DNA of 64,000 bases from Ruegeria arenilitoris (GCF_013031355.1 NZ_WPZO01000014.1:58971-122970), one strand, 5' to 3'. Numbered from the stretch's first letter, positions 15,874-25,216 are shown. Numbers and translations: made by a program. Notes: generated by a model not told the origin, from the letters alone.

Positions 15874-17037
15874 TTACAACCGCCCCAACAACTCCGCCGT
15901 GGGCCACGAATCTGCTGGCAGCCCAAGTCGCACCTGTTCCGCCTGAACCGCTGCCCGCGTGCCGGCGCCCAGAATGCCATCAACCTTACCCACGTCATGC
16001 CCACGCGACTGTAGTTTGCTCTGCAACTGTTTCATCTGCGCGCCGGACAGGCCCTGTGCCGGGTTGCCCGCGTTGTAGACCTGCGCACCTTCCAACCTTG
16101 TACCGAAATAGGCGGCGGTCAGGACGTAGACAAAGCTCTGGTTCCATTCGAAATAGACGTCAAAATTCGGATAGGCCAAAAAGGCCGGTCCGTTGTGCCC
16201 CTGCGGCAGGATCAGTGAAGCGGGCAGGTTGGCCAGCGACCCGTTGCGCGCCTGAATGCCCATCGCCTGCCATTCCGACACCGGGCGCGGTTTGCCGGGG
16301 CCGGAGAGAGACCAATCCATCTGCGCAGGCACCGTGACCTCTTGCAGCCAGGGCTGACCGGGCTGCCAGCCCAGATGCGACAGCATCTTGGCGCCCGACA
16401 TCAGCGCATCCGGGGCCGAAGTTTTCAGCGAAACCTTACCATCGCCATCCGCATCCACGCCGTTTTCCAGAATGTCACGGGGCAACATCTGCACCATGCC
16501 GATCTCTCCGGCCCAGGCGCCGGTGGTACGGGCGGGGTCGAAATTGCCCTGTTGATACAGCTCAATCGCAGCGAACACCTGCGGGCGGAACAACTCGGGG
16601 CGGCGGCAGTCATGAGCCAGCGTCACCAGCGCGTTGCGGGTGTTGAAATCGCCCTGAAACGCGCCGTAGTCGGTCTCGAACGCCCAGAAGGCCAGAAGAA
16701 CCCCGCGCGAGACGCCGTATTCGGCCTCGATCCGGTTGAACACAGCGTCGTATTTGCGCGACATGACCTGGCCGCGCTCGATCCGGTTTTGCGAGATCAG
16801 GTGGCGGGAAAAGTCGATGAACGGTTTCTGGAACACGCCCTGCGCGCGGTCGGCTTTCAGAACGGCGTTGTCCTGCTGCACGCCTTTGAAAAACGCGTTG
16901 ACGGTGGATTTGTCGAACCCCTGCTGGACGGCCTCGGCCTTTAACCCCTTAACGAAGGAATTGAACCCTCCGCCGCATTGGGCCAATGCGGGCGAGGCAA
17001 AGAGGGCGGCGGCAATAAGGCCAGAGAGAAAGCGCAT
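15874..17037 (-). CDS. Lytic murein transglycosylase (MltB-type) with peptidoglycan-binding domain
   Basis: Periplasmic enzyme of 387 residues that cleaves peptidoglycan to 1,6-anhydromuramyl products. It starts with a signal peptide (MRFLSGLIAAALFASPALAQ), then the MltB catalytic domain with the catalytic glutamate in LLAFWAFETDYGAFQGDFNTRNALVTLA, the EIGMVQMLPRDILENGVDADGDGKV segment and the NWNQ-type end. The last 60 residues form a PG_binding_1 domain (QMKQLQSKLQSRGHDVGKVDG). The start at 17037 sits directly before the signal peptide. It follows cobD by ten bases and may belong to the same transcript. Confidence 0.92.
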   Translation of the reverse strand: MRFLSGLIAAALFASPALAQCGGGFNSFVKGLKAEAVQQGFDKSTVNAFFKGVQQDNAVLKADRAQGVFQKPFIDFSRHLISQNRIERGQVMSRKYDAVFNRIEAEYGVSRGVLLAFWAFETDYGAFQGDFNTRNALVTLAHDCRRPELFRPQVFAAIELYQQGNFDPARTTGAWAGEIGMVQMLPRDILENGVDADGDGKVSLKTSAPDALMSGAKMLSHLGWQPGQPWLQEVTVPAQMDWSLSGPGKPRPVSEWQAMGIQARNGSLANLPASLILPQGHNGPAFLAYPNFDVYFEWNQSFVYVLTAAYFGTRLEGAQVYNAGNPAQGLSGAQMKQLQSKLQSRGHDVGKVDGILGAGTRAAVQAEQVRLGLPADSWPTAELLGRL

Positions 17038-17047
17038 GGTGGCTCCG

Positions 17048-17968
17048 TCAGAAAAGAAAGTTGAGCCCAACCCACACCGACACGAGGCCGAGCGCAAGCC
17101 CCCAGACCTTCCATAGCATGTCACATGCGCGGAAAACCTCCGGCGCGCCGATTTCGCGCGGAGCATTGCCGTTGACCCAGGCCAGATCGCGGACCTGCCC
17201 GTCATAGCTGCGCGGGCCGGCAAGGGCGACGTTCAGGGCGCGGGCCATTGCGGCTTCGGGCCACCCGGCATTGGGAGAGATATGGCGGCGCGCATCCGAC
17301 ATCATCTCGGGCCAACGTGCCCATTGACCCGACAGGGCCACGATCATCACGCAGGTCAGGCGGGCCGGGATCAGGTTCAGCACATCGTCCAGACGGGCGG
17401 CGGCCCAGCCGAAATCGCGGTATTTCTCAGTACGGTAGCCGATCATGCTGTCGGCGGTGTTGATCGCTTTGTAGATCAGCAGGCCCGGCAGACCGGCGAC
17501 CAGAAACCAGAAGGCGGGCGCAATGACCCCATCGCTGAGGTTTTCCGCAGCGCTCTCGATTGCTGACCGGGCCACCTGCGCCTCGGTCATGTCGCGCGTG
17601 TCGCGTGAGACGATCATGGCGACCTTAGCGCGCCCTTCGGTTAGCGAAGCGCGCAGCCCTTCACCAACTTCCCGCACATGGGTTACCAGAGATTTCTGGG
17701 CCAGCAGGATGGCGCAGATGATGATCTCAATCACCGGCCCAAGCAGGGCCAGCAGCCGCCCGACGATCAGCGCGCCGCAAACCAGCAGGATCACGACGAC
17801 AATACCTTTCAACTGCCGCTGCGCGCCGTGGTTCAGGCGCTGGTCCAGCCAGCCGATGACGTTGCCCATCATAACGGCCGGGTGCTTCACCCGCGACCAC
17901 AGCCAGTCCGGCTCGCCCAAGGCAGCGTCCAGGCACATGGCGCAGACCAGCAAGAAGGCCGTGCTCAC
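17048..17968 (-). CDS. cobD: Adenosylcobinamide-phosphate synthase CobD/CbiB
   Basis: Integral membrane enzyme of 306 residues that attaches (R)-1-amino-2-propanol O-phosphate to cobyric acid in B12 synthesis. Family segments are clear: [29 protein letters not shown] near the N-terminus, [57 protein letters not shown], and [15 protein letters not shown]. The GTG start overlaps the cobC TGA by four bases; a longer reading frame running through cobC is spurious. The nomenclature follows the aerobic pathway used by alphaproteobacteria. Confidence 0.95.
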   Translation of the reverse strand: MSTAFLLVCAMCLDAALGEPDWLWSRVKHPAVMMGNVIGWLDQRLNHGAQRQLKGIVVVILLVCGALIVGRLLALLGPVIEIIICAILLAQKSLVTHVREVGEGLRASLTEGRAKVAMIVSRDTRDMTEAQVARSAIESAAENLSDGVIAPAFWFLVAGLPGLLIYKAINTADSMIGYRTEKYRDFGWAAARLDDVLNLIPARLTCVMIVALSGQWARWPEMMSDARRHISPNAGWPEAAMARALNVALAGPRSYDGQVRDLAWVNGNAPREIGAPEVFRACDMLWKVWGLALGLVSVWVGLNFLF

Positions 17969-18930
17969 AACGCGGCCTCCAGCCTGCTCCAGCCATCTGC
18001 AGGGGGCAGGCCTAGCCGCAGGTAGGTTTGGGAATAGGGGAAGACGCGGCTCCAGATATGGGCTTGGGCAAGACGGTCTTGCCAAGCCTTGGCAATGTCG
18101 ACTTCGTACAGGCGGAACAGGGTGGTGCCGCCCACAAGGGTTGCGCCTTTGGTGGTCAGCAGATCGTCCAGACGGGCGGTTTCGACGGTCAGCCGTTGGC
18201 GGGTTGCCTCGGCCCATTCGACGTCTTGCAGCGCACGGGTTCCGATCCGCAGGGCGGGGCCGGACACAGCCCAGGGGCCGGTCAGATCGTTCAGTCGGGC
18301 GATCAGCTCGGGCTGGCCTATGGCAAAACCCAGCCGTAGCCCGGCCAAGCCCCAGAATTTGCCGAAACTCTTCAACACGACAACACCGGGCCGCGCGGCT
18401 AGATGGATCAGTGAGGCCTCGGGGGTGACATCGCAAAAGCTCTCGTCGATCACGGTCAGGGGAGCATTTGCGTCTGCCTCGGTCCAGATCCGCCCGTCGG
18501 GGTTGTTGGGGTGTACGATGACGCGGGCCTCGGCCGGGGTGTCGGGCTGTATGGACCAACCCTGCGCGACAAAGGCGGCGGCGTGTTCGTTATAGGTGGG
18601 CGTCGTGATCTGCACCCGGCCTTGTGGCGCCAGCGCAGGGATGCGGGCAATCACTGCCGAGGCGCCGGGTGCGGGCAGGATCGCAGCCCCTTCCGGGACT
18701 GACCAGAACTGGCGTGCGGCTTGTGTCAGGTTCTCAAACGTGCCGTGGTCGGGCAATTCCGCCCAGTCCGAGGAGATCAGGCCGGAAACCTCATACGGGT
18801 GCGGGTTGATACCGGTGGACAAGTCCATCCAATCCGCGCGAGGTCCGCCATAGCAGGCGACGGCCCCGTCCAGCCCTCCGCCATGGTCACGCGCGGCGCG
18901 CGGGTTCAAGTTGTCGTTTTCGCCTGCCAT
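17965..18930 (-). CDS. cobC: Threonine-phosphate decarboxylase-like aminotransferase-fold enzyme CobC
   Basis: PLP enzyme of 321 residues, fold type I, that provides the aminopropanol phosphate arm of cobalamin. It shows [16 protein letters not shown] and [11 protein letters not shown] at the N-terminus, the [11 protein letters not shown] motif, the aspartate of [15 protein letters not shown] and the PLP lysine in [18 protein letters not shown]. It overlaps cobD by four bases. I see no cobalamin riboswitch upstream, so this operon may be constitutive or controlled elsewhere. Confidence 0.93.
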   Translation of the reverse strand: MAGENDNLNPRAARDHGGGLDGAVACYGGPRADWMDLSTGINPHPYEVSGLISSDWAELPDHGTFENLTQAARQFWSVPEGAAILPAPGASAVIARIPALAPQGRVQITTPTYNEHAAAFVAQGWSIQPDTPAEARVIVHPNNPDGRIWTEADANAPLTVIDESFCDVTPEASLIHLAARPGVVVLKSFGKFWGLAGLRLGFAIGQPELIARLNDLTGPWAVSGPALRIGTRALQDVEWAEATRQRLTVETARLDDLLTTKGATLVGGTTLFRLYEVDIAKAWQDRLAQAHIWSRVFPYSQTYLRLGLPPADGWSRLEAAL

Positions 18931-19113
18931 GGGTTTTCTCGCCGGAATCGCTTGTTTCGGCCTGCTTCAAGCGGATTTTTGCCGTTTACACAAGCAAATC
19001 CGCCCGTTCGGAGCCCCTAACGGGTGCTGTTAACACTTTGTTAAGGAATAAGCGGGATCACGATTTACGGGGGACGGCACCAGACGCTTTATCATGTGCC
19101 GAGGTTGTTGCGA

Positions 19114-19476
19114 ATGAATGTTTTGATTGTTGAGAGTAACCCCGACCTTGGTCGGGTCTGGAAAAGGCATCTTGAACGGCACGGTGCCGAAGTGACATTG
19201 GTGCCGGGACAAGAGGCTGCTATTCTTGCGCTCTATGGCCAGGATTTTGATATCATAGTATTGGATCTGGTGTTGGAAACCGGAAGTGCGTTGGCAGTAG
19301 CGGATTTCGCCAGCTACCGCCGCCCCGAGGCGCGGGTGATCTTTGTCACCAACACCACCTTTTTCTCGGACGGGTCGATTTTTGCCCACAGCCCCAACGC
19401 TTGCGCGTATGTCCAAAGCGCAACGCCGCCAGAGGACCTAGCGGCGATGGTCGAACATTATGCGGCGGGCCGCTGA
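19114..19476 (+). CDS. Receiver-domain-only protein with altered active site
   Basis: CheY-like domain of 120 residues with no output domain. The putative phospho-acceptor Asp51 is present (IIVLDLVLETGS), but the acidic pair after the first strand reads Glu7-Ser8 (LIVESN) in place of two acids, and the conserved lysine before the last strand is Gln101 (YVQSATPPED). It may therefore be phosphorylated poorly or act as a pseudo-receiver. The ATG at 19114 opens the first strand. Its 3' end overlaps the convergent reductase gene by 19 bases. No histidine kinase is adjacent. Confidence 0.8.
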   Translation: MNVLIVESNPDLGRVWKRHLERHGAEVTLVPGQEAAILALYGQDFDIIVLDLVLETGSALAVADFASYRRPEARVIFVTNTTFFSDGSIFAHSPNACAYVQSATPPEDLAAMVEHYAAGR

Positions 19477-20447
19477 TCGCGCCTGTGGGGCTCCAGATAA
19501 TCCAAGACGGGGTTCACCGGGATGATCCGGTTCGGATTAATCGTGTCGTGACTGAAGTGATAGTGGCGCACGATGTGGTTCATGTTCACAGTCCCGGCGA
19601 CACCCGGCCACTGGTACAACTCGCGGGTATAGGCCCATAGGTTTGGGTAATCGACCAGCCGCCGACGGTTGCATTTGAAGTGAAGGTGGTAGACCGGGTC
19701 AAACCGGATCAGGGTGGTAAACAGGCGCCAGTCGGCCTCGGTCACGCGGTCGCCCATCAGGTAGCGATTTCGGGACAGGCGGTCGTCGAGCCAGTCCAGC
19801 GTGTCGAACAGGGGGGCTACGGCGGCGTCATATGCCTGTTGGGTGGTGGCAAAGCCTGCCTTGTAGACGCCGTTGTTGACGTCGGAATAGATGCGCGCGT
19901 TGACCTCTTCGATTTCATCTCGCATCGCGTCGGGCCAGTAATCGTCGGTATTGCCAGTGATCCCGTCAAAGGCCGCGTTGAACATGCGGATGATTTCCGA
20001 ACTTTCGTTGGAAACGATGGTCTCTTGCTGCTTGTCCCACAGGATCGGCACGGTGACACGACCCGTGTAGGAGGGGTCGGCCTTGGTATAAATCTGGTGC
20101 GCGAAATCGAATCCATAGAGCGTATCGCCGGTTGCACCGTGGTCATCCGTTTCGAAGGTCCACCCCTTGTCCAGCATATCCGGATGCACAACAGAGACCG
20201 AGATCAGGTCACTCAGCCCTTTCAGTTCGCGGAAGATCAGCGTGCGGTGTGCCCATGGGCAGGCATGGCTGACATAGAGGTGATAGCGGTCAGGTTCTGC
20301 TTTGAAACCGCCCGTACCGGATGGGCCTGCGCTGCCATCGGATGTCAGCCAGTTGCGGAACTGCGAGGCGCTGCGTTTGAAGGCGCCGCCGGTGGATTTA
20401 GTGTCATACCAGGTGTCTTGCCATTTGCCGTCGACCAACAGGCCCAT
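19458..20447 (-). CDS. Glutathionyl-hydroquinone reductase (YqjG/Xi-class GST)
   Basis: Enzyme of 329 residues that uses glutathione to reduce glutathionyl-hydroquinones in the cytoplasm. The Xi-class active-site motif is present as YVSHACPWAHRTLIFRELKGL with the catalytic cysteine, followed by the VVHPDM segment, VTVPILWDK, and the NESSEIIRMFN glutathione-binding loop; the C-terminal helical domain includes RLFTTLIRFDPVYHLHFKCN and the NPNRIIP ending. A ribosome site precedes the ATG at 20447. It pairs logically with azoR in quinone detoxification but is not linked to it. Confidence 0.93.
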   Translation of the reverse strand: MGLLVDGKWQDTWYDTKSTGGAFKRSASQFRNWLTSDGSAGPSGTGGFKAEPDRYHLYVSHACPWAHRTLIFRELKGLSDLISVSVVHPDMLDKGWTFETDDHGATGDTLYGFDFAHQIYTKADPSYTGRVTVPILWDKQQETIVSNESSEIIRMFNAAFDGITGNTDDYWPDAMRDEIEEVNARIYSDVNNGVYKAGFATTQQAYDAAVAPLFDTLDWLDDRLSRNRYLMGDRVTEADWRLFTTLIRFDPVYHLHFKCNRRRLVDYPNLWAYTRELYQWPGVAGTVNMNHIVRHYHFSHDTINPNRIIPVNPVLDYLEPHRRDQRPAA

Positions 20448-20660
20448 TGTGCATCCTCCGCTTGTGCGTTTCCGCAAACATAGGTCTTTGAACGGGGCCT
20501 TCCCACATCAGGCGCCGCGCATCAGGTCTGCGTGGACGCACAGGCCGGATTGAGATTTCCGTGCAACAGATCGAATTGGTGCCGCGCTATGTGACCGTCT
20601 TCACTGGATTTTTACAGTCAATGCCGCACAATGGAGTCCGTTTTCCGGGGGGAATTTATT

Positions 20661-21014
20661 ATGACAACCTATGTTTCTAAAGAGATGAGCGCCGAATTGG
20701 ATGCAGCGCGAATCGCAGGATTAAAGAAAACCAGCCGTCTTCGCGTCGAATTTGGCGACAATACCTTTAAAGTTCTCAGATTGTGGAAGGATGGTTTTAC
20801 GGTTGAGGCAGAAACCACGCCGCAGCTGCGCGGGCTGGTCGATATCTACGATGGCGCGCGCCACCTGTACCAATGTCTGATTATCGCGGATGACGAGGAA
20901 GCGGGCGAGATGCGTTACGAATTCAAGCGCAGCACCGCCGCCGCCGACAAGGCTCCGCTGGATTTCTACCGCGCGCCGGATGCTCCGATCGCGCTGTTGG
21001 GGTATGAAGACTAG
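20661..21014 (+). CDS. Conserved small cytoplasmic protein, PilZ-like appearance
   Basis: Protein of 117 residues, no signal or membrane segment. It contains a beta-rich stretch (RLRVEFGDNTFKVLRLWKDGFTVEAETTPQLRGLVDIYDGARHLYQCLI) that resembles a PilZ-like barrel, but the RxxxR and (D/N)xSxxG residues that bind cyclic-di-GMP are not clear. It ends with a D-F-Y-R-A-P motif. A GGGGGGA ribosome site precedes the ATG at 20661. It overlaps the convergent transpeptidase end by four bases. Similar proteins occur across Rhodobacterales; function unknown. Confidence 0.7.
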   Translation: MTTYVSKEMSAELDAARIAGLKKTSRLRVEFGDNTFKVLRLWKDGFTVEAETTPQLRGLVDIYDGARHLYQCLIIADDEEAGEMRYEFKRSTAAADKAPLDFYRAPDAPIALLGYED

Positions 21015-21538
21015 GGGCGGATTTCCACTACTGTGCCGTTGCGTGTCAGGCTCCAAAGCCGCGCCATCTCGGCATTTGACAGGGCGATACAGCCTGCCGT
21101 CCAGTCTCCGGGCAATGTCAGACCTGCGACGCCGTTCGGCTGCCCGTGGATGAAGATATCTCCGCCTGGATCAACACCCTGATTTTGGGCACGGTCGATA
21201 TCTTCGGGCAAAGGGTAGTTGATCCCGAGTGAGAGGTGAAAAGCGCTCTGCGGATTTCGCCGGTCGATATGGAAGATCCCAACAGGGGTCTTGCCATCAC
21301 CTTCCTGCTGTTTGTCGCCTTCGGGCTCGAACCCCAGCGCAACATCCGCCTGCATGACAATGGCACCGTTCAACGATGCGGTCAGTCGGCGGGCAGATTT
21401 CTCAATCAGGATATGGTCGATTTGTGTGGCCTCAGGAGCCATGGGCGGCGCAGGAGGGCGTGGTCCGAACCGATGCCAGCCAAACCACGCCGCGCCAATC
21501 AGGCAGATCAGCAGGACTATGCGTGCGATCCGCCGCAT
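21011..21538 (-). CDS. L,D-transpeptidase (YkuD family)
   Basis: Membrane-anchored periplasmic protein of 175 residues. An N-terminal helix (MRRIARIVLLICLIGAAWFGW) is followed by a proline-rich linker and a YkuD domain with the family motif H-G-Q-P-N-G and the catalytic pair in DWTAGCIALSNAEM, whose cysteine attacks the peptidoglycan stem. The KTPVGIFHIDRRNP segment also fits. Enzymes of this kind form 3-3 cross-links or attach lipoproteins. The start at 21538 places the helix at the N-terminus. It lies four bases after the C-S lyase and is probably cotranscribed. Confidence 0.9.
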   Translation of the reverse strand: MRRIARIVLLICLIGAAWFGWHRFGPRPPAPPMAPEATQIDHILIEKSARRLTASLNGAIVMQADVALGFEPEGDKQQEGDGKTPVGIFHIDRRNPQSAFHLSLGINYPLPEDIDRAQNQGVDPGGDIFIHGQPNGVAGLTLPGDWTAGCIALSNAEMARLWSLTRNGTVVEIRP

Positions 21539-21542
21539 GGTC

Positions 21543-22715
21543 TCATTGCAAATCGGCAAACGCGTGTTTCAGGCGGGCGCAGGCCTCTTCCACCCGTGCG
21601 CGTTGGGTGGCGAGGTTGAACCGCTCGAAATTCTCGCCGCCCGGGCCGAAGCCAGGGCCGGAGGAGGTGGCGATCTTGGCGTCTTCGCGCAGGCGGCGGA
21701 CGAACTCGTCGTGATCCATGCCGGTGCCCGAATAATCGACCCAGGCCAGATAGGTGGCCTGCAGGGGCATCGACCAAAGGCCGGGGATTTCGGAGATGGT
21801 CGCGTCGAACAGTTTGCGGTTGCTGTCCAGATGGGCGATCTGCTCATCGACCCAGGCCGCGCCTGCCGGAGAATAGGCGGCGGTGATCATGGCGACACCC
21901 AGCGCGCTTGGCGCATAATCCAGCGTGTGCAGCCGATAGCGCATGGCTGCGCGCAGCTCGGGGTCGGGGATGATCATGTTGCCGGTACGCTGACCTGCAA
22001 TGTTGAACGTCTTGGACGCCGCCGTCAGGGTCACTGTCCACGGCCGCGCATCGGGGGCAGCCACATCCATCGGCACAAACTTGTGGCCGGGGTAAACCAG
22101 ATCGTGGTGAATCTCATCCGAAACCAGGATCAAGCCGTTCCGTTCGGCAAACGCGGCCACGGCGCGCAACTCGTCCGGGGTCCAGACACGGCCCGAGGGG
22201 TTCTGCGGCGAGCACCACAGCAGCATTTTCTCCGACCCGTCCAACCGCGACTGCGCGTCCTCCAGATCGACGCCATAGCTGTCGCCGTCACGAACCAGCG
22301 GGCATTCGACCACGCGGCGGCCGGTTTTATTCACCTTGTAAGCGAACTCATGGTAGACGGGCGTGAAAATCACCACCCCGTCGCCGGGCTCGGTCCAGAC
22401 ATCCAGGCACAGGGCGATCGCATTGCCCAACCCCTGAGAGGTCAGCGCCCAATCGGTGTCGATTTCCCAGTTATGGCGGTTCTTCATCCACCACTGGACC
22501 GAGGCCAGATAATCTGGGTGCGTCCAGGAATAGCCAAAAACGCCGTGATCGGCCGCTTCGCGCACCGCTTCGATCACACAAGGCGCGGTGGCATAGTCGG
22601 AATCGGCCGTCCACATGGCCAGCCCATCCTGCGGCGACACGCCGTACAGGTCTTCCATCTTGTCCCATTTGGAACTGTTGGTTCCGCGGCGGTCGGTCAG
22701 GTCGTTGAAAGTCAT
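21543..22715 (-). CDS. MalY/PatB-family PLP-dependent C-S lyase (aminotransferase fold)
   Basis: Fold-type I PLP enzyme of 390 residues, resembling cystathionine beta-lyase PatB/MalY. It has DRRGTNSSKWDKM and the MWTADSDYATAP segment, where the family more often has W-V-A-D-M-D-F, then YSWTHPDYLASVQWWM, the SDEIHHDLVYPG aspartate motif, and the PLP lysine in TAASKTFNIAGQRTGN. Family members cleave C-S bonds of cystathionine or cysteine conjugates. The ATG at 22715 is supported by GGAG upstream. The substrate is not certain. Confidence 0.88.
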   Translation of the reverse strand: MTFNDLTDRRGTNSSKWDKMEDLYGVSPQDGLAMWTADSDYATAPCVIEAVREAADHGVFGYSWTHPDYLASVQWWMKNRHNWEIDTDWALTSQGLGNAIALCLDVWTEPGDGVVIFTPVYHEFAYKVNKTGRRVVECPLVRDGDSYGVDLEDAQSRLDGSEKMLLWCSPQNPSGRVWTPDELRAVAAFAERNGLILVSDEIHHDLVYPGHKFVPMDVAAPDARPWTVTLTAASKTFNIAGQRTGNMIIPDPELRAAMRYRLHTLDYAPSALGVAMITAAYSPAGAAWVDEQIAHLDSNRKLFDATISEIPGLWSMPLQATYLAWVDYSGTGMDHDEFVRRLREDAKIATSSGPGFGPGGENFERFNLATQRARVEEACARLKHAFADLQ

Positions 22716-22809
22716 GTCTGCTCCGTCTGTTGGGTGGAAAGCTAGCCACAATTCCGGCAGGCGCAAGGGGGGCGTTGCGGCGGGGGGCGGGATGGCCTAC
22801 ATCAAGCCC

Positions 22810-23328
22810 ATGAAACGCAATATCCTGATCCATCCCGACCCCCGTCTGAAAAAGGTCTGCGCCCCGGTGGCCGACCTGTCAGACGAGCTGCGCAAACTGG
22901 CCGACGACATGCTGGAAACGATGTATGACGCCCCCGGTATCGGGCTGGCGGCACCGCAGATTGGCGTGCTGGATCGCCTGATCGTGATGGACTGCGTTAA
23001 GGAAGAAGGCGAAGCGCCGCGCCCGCTGGTCATGTTCAACCCCGAGGTCATCGCGTCCTCGGAGGAAACCAACGTCTATGAGGAAGGTTGCCTGTCGATC
23101 CCCGAGCAATTCGCCGAAGTGACCCGGCCCAAAGTGGTCGACGTCACTTGGATGGATCGCGATGGTAATTTGCAGCAGGAGACTTTCGACGGGCTTTGGG
23201 CGACCTGCGTGCAGCATGAGATCGACCACCTGAACGGCAAGCTGTTCATCGACTATCTCAAACCGCTGAAACGCCAGATGATCACCCGCAAGATGCAGAA
23301 ACTGAAACGCGAACAGGCCCGCGCATGA
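22810..23328 (+). CDS. def: Peptide deformylase
   Basis: Metallohydrolase of 172 residues that removes the formyl group from nascent proteins. All three motifs are intact: GIGLAAPQ at 43-50, EGCLS at 92-96 with the metal-binding cysteine, and QHEIDH at 135-140 with two metal histidines and the catalytic glutamate. The start at 22810 gives the usual M-K-R-N-I-L-I-H-P-D-P-R-L; an ATG six codons earlier at 22792 is possible. It is the first gene of a def, def-like, fmt operon and overlaps the next gene by four bases. Confidence 0.96.
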   Translation: MKRNILIHPDPRLKKVCAPVADLSDELRKLADDMLETMYDAPGIGLAAPQIGVLDRLIVMDCVKEEGEAPRPLVMFNPEVIASSEETNVYEEGCLSIPEQFAEVTRPKVVDVTWMDRDGNLQQETFDGLWATCVQHEIDHLNGKLFIDYLKPLKRQMITRKMQKLKREQARA

Positions 23329-23819
23329 CCGTCCGCACCTGCCTGCCTTGGCCCGATAAGCGTCTGCGCACCAAGGCCGAGGACGTGGCCGAGATCACCG
23401 ATGATATCCGCGCCATCTGGGACGATATGATCGACACGATGGAGGCGATGCCCGGTGTTGGCCTTGCCGGTCCACAGATCGGGGTGATGCTGCGGCTGGC
23501 GGTCGTGGATGGCTCAACCGAGCGTGGCAAGGCGGTGCGGTTGGCGAATCCCGAAATCCTGCACAGCTCGATCGAATTGCGCGAGCATGATGAGGCCAGC
23601 CCGAACCTTCCCGGCGTGTCCGCCAAGGTGAAACGCCCGCGTGCGGTGACAGTGAAATTCCTGAACGAACAGGGCATGATCGACCGCCGCGATTTCGTGG
23701 GGATCGAGGCCACCAGCGTACAGCATCAGATCGACCATCTGAACGGCCGGATGTATTTCGACCGGCTCAGCAAGGTCAAACGCGACATGCTGCTGCGCAA
23801 AGCCAAGAAACAGGGGTGA
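23325..23819 (+). CDS. Peptide deformylase paralogue lacking catalytic residues
   Basis: Deformylase-fold protein of 164 residues, overlapping def by ATGA. Motif 1 is GVGLAGPQ (44-51), still close to the family. Motif 2 is replaced by EASPNLPGV (90-98), with no cysteine where active enzymes have EGCLS. Motif 3 is QHQIDH (133-138), so the catalytic glutamate is Gln135. Without the metal cysteine and catalytic glutamate it should not deformylate peptides. The frame is intact and codon use is normal, so it is maintained. A binding or regulatory role, perhaps with Def or the ribosome exit site, is inference. Confidence 0.88.
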   Translation: MTVRTCLPWPDKRLRTKAEDVAEITDDIRAIWDDMIDTMEAMPGVGLAGPQIGVMLRLAVVDGSTERGKAVRLANPEILHSSIELREHDEASPNLPGVSAKVKRPRAVTVKFLNEQGMIDRRDFVGIEATSVQHQIDHLNGRMYFDRLSKVKRDMLLRKAKKQG

Positions 23820-23821
23820 CC

Positions 23822-24736
23822 ATGCGCGTTGTCTTCATGGGAACGCCTGAGTTTTCGGTTCCGGTGCTGGATGCGCTGGTCGAGGCCGGGCATGAGATTG
23901 CCGCCGTCTACTGCCAGCCTCCGCGCCCGGCGGGCCGGGGCAAGAAGGACCGCCCAACGCCCGTTCACGCACGGGCTGAGGCGCTGGGTCTTGCGGTTCG
24001 CCATCCGGCTTCGCTGAAATCCTCTGAAGAGCAGGCCGCCTTTGCCAGTCTGAATGCCGACGTTGCGGTGGTCGTGGCGTATGGGCTGCTGCTGCCGCAA
24101 CCCATTCTGGATGCGCCCACGCGTGGCTGCCTGAACATCCACGCCAGCCTGCTGCCGCGCTGGCGCGGTGCCGCGCCGATCCATCGCGCGATTATGGCAG
24201 GGGATGCGCAAACCGGTATCTGCATCATGCAGATGGAGGCCGGGCTGGACACCGGCCCCGTCCTGTTGCGGCAGGCCACCGATATCAGGCCGCAGGAAAC
24301 CACGGCGCAACTGCATGACCGTCTTGCGCCCATGGGGGCCGATCTGATCGTCGAGGTGTTGGCCCGTCTGTCGGATCTGACACCCGAGCCTCAGCCAGAG
24401 GACGGTGTCACCTATGCCTCGAAAATCGACAAGGCCGAGGCGCGGGTGGACTGGTCCCGCTCGGCGGTTGAGGTTGATCGTCAGATCCGTGGCCTTTCGC
24501 CCTTTCCCGGGGCCTGGACCGAAATTGCGGGCGACCGTGTCAAACTGCTGGCCTCGACTCTGGCCGACGGGCAGGGTGCGCCCGGAGAGGTTCTGAACAA
24601 CACACTCCGCGTGGCCTGTGGCGAGGGGGCGATTGACCTGTTGCGCCTGCAGCGGGCAGGAAAGGGCGCACAGGATGCGGAAACCTTCCTGCGGGGCTGG
24701 CCAGTCGCGGCCAGAACCCGCCTGAATTCGGAGTAA
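23822..24736 (+). CDS. fmt: Methionyl-tRNA formyltransferase
   Basis: Enzyme of 304 residues that formylates initiator Met-tRNA using 10-formyl-tetrahydrofolate. It begins [24 protein letters not shown], carries the catalytic region [27 protein letters not shown] with Asn, His and the later aspartate in [12 protein letters not shown], and has the C-terminal OB-like domain that binds tRNA (INLLRLQ-type end). The ATG at 23822 is favoured; a GTG at 23816 overlaps the previous gene. It forms an operon with def and its degenerate paralogue. Confidence 0.97.
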   Translation: MRVVFMGTPEFSVPVLDALVEAGHEIAAVYCQPPRPAGRGKKDRPTPVHARAEALGLAVRHPASLKSSEEQAAFASLNADVAVVVAYGLLLPQPILDAPTRGCLNIHASLLPRWRGAAPIHRAIMAGDAQTGICIMQMEAGLDTGPVLLRQATDIRPQETTAQLHDRLAPMGADLIVEVLARLSDLTPEPQPEDGVTYASKIDKAEARVDWSRSAVEVDRQIRGLSPFPGAWTEIAGDRVKLLASTLADGQGAPGEVLNNTLRVACGEGAIDLLRLQRAGKGAQDAETFLRGWPVAARTRLNSE

Positions 24737-24741
24737 GCCAG

Positions 24742-24978
24742 ATGTTCATGATCCTGATGGGCACCGTCGTGATTGCCGGTATCGTGGGATATCTGTCCGA
24801 AAAAACCGGGTTCACCCACAATGGATACCTGCCCTCGATCATCATTTGCGTGGGCGGAGCCTTCCTGTTCTATTTCGTCCGCATCATGTTCGGCATCAGC
24901 TTTGGCCCGCCCGGCCTGAACGCTGTGATCTCATCCATCGGCGCGCTGATCATCGTGCCGACGCATTGGAGGAAATAA
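24742..24978 (+). CDS. Small membrane protein, GlsB/YeaQ-like
   Basis: Protein of 78 residues with two or three hydrophobic segments (MILMGTVVIAGIVGYL, YLPSIIICVGGAFLFYFVRIMFGISFG, AVISSIGALIIV). The pattern of glycine-rich short helices resembles transglycosylase-associated proteins of the GlsB/YeaQ/YmgE type, whose function is uncertain. It follows fmt by five bases and precedes a second protein of the same size and type by one base, so the pair probably descends from a duplication or works together. Confidence 0.65.
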   Translation: MFMILMGTVVIAGIVGYLSEKTGFTHNGYLPSIIICVGGAFLFYFVRIMFGISFGPPGLNAVISSIGALIIVPTHWRK

Positions 24979-24979
24979 C

Positions 24980-25216
24980 GTGCCCGTCATCGCCCTGATC
25001 GTTATTGGAGCCGCCGCCGGGTTTCTGGCCACACGCCTGATGCGGATCGAGGCCGACATCCCCACGACCATGCTGATCGGCATCGTAGGGGCGCTGGTGG
25101 GAGGTTTCCTTCTGCGCGCATTGATCACTGTGGCGGGCTGGCTGTCGGGTTTTGTCGGCGCCGTGTTGGGCGCGTTGTTGGTCATCTGGATTTGGCAAAC
25201 CTACTTGCGTCGCTAA
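24980..25216 (+). CDS. Small membrane protein, GlsB/YeaQ/YmgE family
   Basis: Seventy-eight residues, three hydrophobic segments. The stretch ALIVIGAAAGFLATRLMRIEADIPTTMLIGIVGALVGGFLLRAL matches the GlsB/YeaQ layout of G-x3-G-x-L-A near the N-terminus and G-x-x-G-A-x-x-G-G in the middle more closely than its neighbour does. It starts with GTG one base after the previous stop. In other bacteria such proteins are stress-induced inner-membrane proteins without known activity. Confidence 0.72.
   Translation: MPVIALIVIGAAAGFLATRLMRIEADIPTTMLIGIVGALVGGFLLRALITVAGWLSGFVGAVLGALLVIWIWQTYLRR

Noticed and set aside
18931..19113. A cobalamin riboswitch upstream of cobC-cobD.
   Set aside because: I looked for the B12-box and the usual long leader; the space holds neither, only short AT-rich sequence before the divergent receiver gene.
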